From Paraherbaspirillum soli (GTDB lineage Bacteria; Pseudomonadota; Gammaproteobacteria; Burkholderiales; Burkholderiaceae_D), in the NCBI RefSeq assembly GCF_042654985.1, contig NZ_JBHSMT010000030.1, forward strand, positions 62,001 through 126,000: a DNA stretch of 64,000 nucleotides. The letters are read 5' to 3'. The translations under genes and the position numbers were made by a program. Positions 61,639 to 64,000 of this stretch are shown here, piece after piece (position 1 is the stretch's first letter; the number at the start of each line of letters is the position of its first letter). The notes beneath the pieces were generated by a model. The model searched no databases and was not told the origin of the DNA. It was given only the letters and a program-made list of their open reading frames with translations.

Positions 61639-61796
61639 GCGCAACTTGAAAATTGGGTGCCGTCAAGCGCGGCGGCCGGGTTGACGGCGACCGGCACGGC
61701 GATGCTGTCGCAAGCGAAAAACACATTGAGCTTGGCACGACCGATCATCGGCACAGCGATGGTATGGCTGATGCGTCTTATCGTGCCAATGCTCAA
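61623..61796 (-). CDS. Candidate 57-residue protein downstream of small protein B
   Basis: An open frame from TTG 61796 to TAG 61623 encodes (M)SIGTIRRISHTIAVP and continues MIGRAKLNVFFACDSIAVPV. An ATG start at residue 17 is an alternative giving 41 residues. The product looks protein-like and is followed at once by a terminator. It begins 14 bases after the stop of small protein B on the same strand. Phage Icd-like small proteins occur in C4 loci, but no homology is claimed. The start codon is not certain. Confidence 0.4.
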   Translation of the reverse strand: MSIGTIRRISHTIAVPMIGRAKLNVFFACDSIAVPVAVNPAAALDGTQFSSCAQKAR

Positions 61797-61802
61797 TGTG
61801 TA
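61719..61802. repeat. Imperfect inverted repeat ACACATTGAGC-TTGGCACGA
   Basis: About 20-base arms, differing by one inserted base, separated by about 40 bases. It overlaps the candidate 57-residue gene, so part of the symmetry could be coding. It may form a 3' structure for the small gene B transcript. Confidence 0.5.
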
Positions 61803-61810
61803 ATGCCGTG

Positions 61811-62155
61811 TTATTCGGCTTGCTTAGCGGCTGCGTTTGATTGTGACGAGTTCAATCTGGCATCCAGATACGGCTTGTTGAGTGCATCAATCCGCTCCGC
61901 GATTTGTTCCGATAGCGTGCCGGTGGCGGCCATCGCAAAACGCGTCATGAGCTCGGTTTCATACACGCTCAATCGCGGCGGGCAAACATTGTCCTCATGC
62001 TCGCGCGCCAGATTGCTGGCATGGATCAAGGCCAGACAGGTATAGATGCCGTGAGTCATGTCCAGCGTGTACGCTAAAAATTGCGCCGCTTGATCGAGAC
62101 GCAGTTCTTCGACTAACCATGAGAATGGGTGGTGACTTGCTTTAGGTGAGTTCAT
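61811..62155 (-). CDS. Small conserved protein B (paralogue of the gene at 25201)
   Basis: Soluble protein of 114 residues, clearly related to the product at 25201: HHPFSWLVEELRLDQAAQF, IYTCLALIHASNLAR and PPRLSVYETELMTRFAM align with the corresponding stretches there in the same order. It lacks the first ~15 residues of A (N-terminus MNSPKASHHPFSW) and has a different charged C-terminus. AGGAG lies eight bases before ATG 62155. Function unknown. It is preceded by the same type of structured region and terminator-like hairpin as A, and followed by a small gene and a terminator. Confidence 0.72.
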   Translation of the reverse strand: MNSPKASHHPFSWLVEELRLDQAAQFLAYTLDMTHGIYTCLALIHASNLAREHEDNVCPPRLSVYETELMTRFAMAATGTLSEQIAERIDALNKPYLDARLNSSQSNAAAKQAE

Positions 62156-62336
62156 TGCAGACTCCTATATGCGGTTGAACCGCCTTCCGTCGTCAAACGG
62201 AGGTGGCGGCAGATGACAGGGTTGACGAACCGGTGCATATAGGAAAACCGGCAGCCCGAAGGCTCCCCACCACTGCCGCCATAGGGACGAGCAAAGGTGA
62301 CGCACGAAAAAAAGCCGCGAGGCGCGGCATGTGCGC
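62156..62336. promoter_or_regulatory. Structured region B beside small protein B (C4-like)
   Basis: GGCGGCAG (62205-62212) pairs with CTGCCGCC (62273-62280). Inside are AACCGG and AAAACCGGC motifs and the hairpin AGCC-CGAA-GGCT (62253-62264). Then an A tract (62307-62313) and GCCGCG-AGG-CGCGGC (62314-62328) are enclosed by CGCAC/GTGCG (62301-62305 with 62331-62335). Near the start codon lie GCGGTT-GA-ACCGC and CCGT/ACGG hairpins. Layout equals region A at 25564, with stems preserved by different bases. Confidence 0.6.
62307..62328 (-). terminator. Terminator-like hairpin upstream of small protein B
   Basis: On the minus strand GCCGCG-CCT-CGCGGC is followed by seven T residues. An outer CGCAC/GTGCG stem encloses the hairpin and the T tract, as at locus A. 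Confidence 0.65.
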
Positions 62337-62466
62337 TATATGCAAATCAGGTCGTCAAACCAGTTCCCTGAAACTTCCAAGGACGGGGGTGACTATAGAC
62401 GTATTTGGGGGCTATGACAATCCGCGCCGTCAGCGCCGTTCTGGCGCTTTCCGGAAATAAATCGAC

Positions 62467-64000
62467 CTAATCGACGTCGCATGGATCAATATCAACCGAC
62501 GCGCCATCTTTAAAACATTTCTTCGTCACGGTAATCGCCTCCTTAGTCTCTTTAGGAAGGATCTTGGAAAAAAGTTTCCCCGCATTAGGAAACAGCAGAG
62601 AAGACGTACTGGCACTAGGCTTCGGCTTTTCATAGTAGATCGTCTCGCCATGCAATACGCCATTCTTCTGCAGATAATGCGCCGCCTTGCGGACCCCTTT
62701 GAAGGTGATCACCTCCGTGCGTCCTGGACTGAGCGGAAGCTCAACACTGGTGTATGGGCCTTCGAATGAATTCTTAAATCCTCTTTCGTCGTAAATCGTA
62801 TTAACGACGGTAACTGAACGTGGATTTTCTTGTTTATCAGCCTGCTGGTATTTGAACGTGACGCCTTCACTTCTCAGTTGCGCTTTCTTTTTCATTTCCT
62901 CATTTTTGACAGGGTCCTTGTACTCGTTGATGCCAGGACCTTCCGATCGATTAACGAAATTCATTAATCCGACAGGCTTGCCATTTACCGCAGTAAAACG
63001 AACATGCGTCAGTTCGGGCACAACCGACAGCCTTGTCGCGCTATCGAAAACCTTGTTTCCGAAGATCCACAGATCGGTCTCGCCATTCAGCTTGCCGTTG
63101 ACGCAGGACGCTTGCACTGGCCACAAACGGACATCACGAAAATAATAGTCCAGCTTGCCGTCGGTTTTGTGATCGCGTTCATACGCCAGCTGTTGCTCCT
63201 GAGGCAGCTCGGATAAATCCACAAACTCTGCCGCTTTGCGCAAATCGTCGTCTGCCCCTTGGCACGGGATCGCCACGACATTGGATGGCAGATTGAAGTA
63301 GTTAGCCTGGTTGGTGACATATCGACGCAACTCCGGCTCAATTTGTTTAATCCAGCGATTGATTTCCGCGTCATCGGTTTGCGGCAAGCCATGCACGCCA
63401 TCCAAGGGCTGACGCCCGTCCGGACTTTCAATCATTTGCGGACAATCCGGACATTGGGCAGAGGCACCGAGTGTAAATCCGCGCTCCGCCCTACGCTTTG
63501 CGAGAAGTTCGTCGACATGTTTATCGATATCGGCATGCACTTTGGCGTCTTTTTTCTTGAATGCCACGCCCTCGGGGACAATACGGGCGTCTTCAGCTTT
63601 TTGCTCTTCCGGGGTGAGCTCAGGCACGCCGGTGTCCACTGCAGAACATTTATTTGCCGCTTTGACTTTAACGGGTATTAACTTAACCGCAGCCTCCGCC
63701 GAGTCAATCTTCATCACATCAAGCTGACAAGTTTTCTCGCCCACATTTAAAGTCACCTCATAGTCTTTCCCATCTTCAGGGACAAAAAAACCATCCACGT
63801 TACAAGTGACTCTTGCTATGGAAGTGTGGTTACCGGCGGTATGAAAATAATATGCTGCCTCAATGGTTAGGGGCTCATCTGCATTCACAGAGTATTCTCG
63901 ATAGAAGGCTTTCGACAACGTAACGTCCCAATTTTCTAAATTGGTAACATTTGGCGTTTCTGGAATCCCCAGAGAGATATTTTTCGCTTTCCCAAACAAA
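62467..64000 (-). CDS. Large hypothetical protein (5' end beyond window)
   Basis: The reading frame is open to the right edge, so the N-terminus is missing; about 510 C-terminal residues are seen. The first visible codon is TTG, not clearly a start. The sequence is rich in Lys, Asp and Glu, with a few cysteine pairs (CPDCPQM near 190 of the visible part) and stretches such as DGKLDYYFRDVRLWPVQASCVNGKLNGETDLWIFGN. No family is recognised. The low G+C relative to the core suggests an accessory gene. Export cannot be judged without the N-terminus. Confidence 0.7.
   Translation of the reverse strand, partial: LFGKAKNISLGIPETPNVTNLENWDVTLSKAFYREYSVNADEPLTIEAAYYFHTAGNHTSIARVTCNVDGFFVPEDGKDYEVTLNVGEKTCQLDVMKIDSAEAAVKLIPVKVKAANKCSAVDTGVPELTPEEQKAEDARIVPEGVAFKKKDAKVHADIDKHVDELLAKRRAERGFTLGASAQCPDCPQMIESPDGRQPLDGVHGLPQTDDAEINRWIKQIEPELRRYVTNQANYFNLPSNVVAIPCQGADDDLRKAAEFVDLSELPQEQQLAYERDHKTDGKLDYYFRDVRLWPVQASCVNGKLNGETDLWIFGNKVFDSATRLSVVPELTHVRFTAVNGKPVGLMNFVNRSEGPGINEYKDPVKNEEMKKKAQLRSEGVTFKYQQADKQENPRSVTVVNTIYDERGFKNSFEGPYTSVELPLSPGRTEVITFKGVRKAAHYLQKNGVLHGETIYYEKPKPSASTSSLLFPNAGKLFSKILPKETKEAITVTKKCFKDGASVDIDPCDVD

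Noticed and set aside
61653..62045. Plus-strand frame over small protein B
   Set aside because: Antisense shadow of small protein B and of the 57-residue frame.

Overview
The window is a G+C-rich bacterial chromosome segment, apparently from a betaproteobacterium of the Burkholderiales, most likely Oxalobacteraceae. This rests on protein character and synteny (msrB-yciB-bolA-ppiC, nadE-glnB, a ~1340-residue PurL) and is inference; no rRNA or other taxonomic marker is present. I found no tRNA, rRNA, CRISPR array or intact insertion sequence.

Layout. 1-6.8 kb: histidine-utilisation (hut) locus, with hutI (cut by the window edge), hutD, hutH, an MFS transporter and hutU on the minus strand, and divergent hutC. 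The hutU promoter has near-consensus boxes overlaid by an inverted pair of GTTGTATAG half-sites. 7.1-11.2 kb: an MFS exporter overlapping ferredoxin-NADP reductase, then a berberine-bridge-type FAD oxidase. 11.4-15.0 kb: a LivFGMH-type ABC importer without a local binding protein. 15.2-17.6 kb: a DUF2239 protein, a P-loop kinase and a radical-SAM protein with a textbook LexA box. 17.9-23.6 kb: a tripartite RND efflux operon; slyX and a TipAL-like MerR regulator follow. 25.0-27.9 kb: a more A+T-rich accessory patch with orphan small genes, a truncated PAAR protein and a large inverted repeat. 27.9-41.4 kb: mostly core genes (glnB, nadE, acetyltransferase, EamA exporter, selO, msrB, yciB, bolA, ppiC, lepB, purL). 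41.7-51.2 kb: three LysR regulators beside oxidoreductases or an SDR, a KtrAB-type potassium system, and an exported MsrB/MsrA pair. 51.5-61.4 kb: DUF2252 protein, FGE-like protein, S9 peptidase, DUF3562-like protein, secreted proteins, Tat-type RidA homologue, and a Fur-controlled TonB receptor. 61.6-64.0 kb: second accessory patch, ending in a large gene cut by the window end.

The most unusual feature is a module present twice (25.2-25.76 kb and 61.6-62.34 kb). A small conserved protein gene lies beside a structured segment whose stems are kept by compensatory changes, and next to it is a terminator-like hairpin plus A/T tract enclosed in a second stem. It resembles, from memory, the phage C4 antisense-RNA type of element.

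At least three families of small non-coding palindromic or MITE-like elements are scattered through the intergenic spaces: five GTAGGGCGG-type copies (two flank hutU-hutC in opposite orientation), four GGGCACCTC-type copies, and one TA-flanked element that supplies a gene's stop codon.
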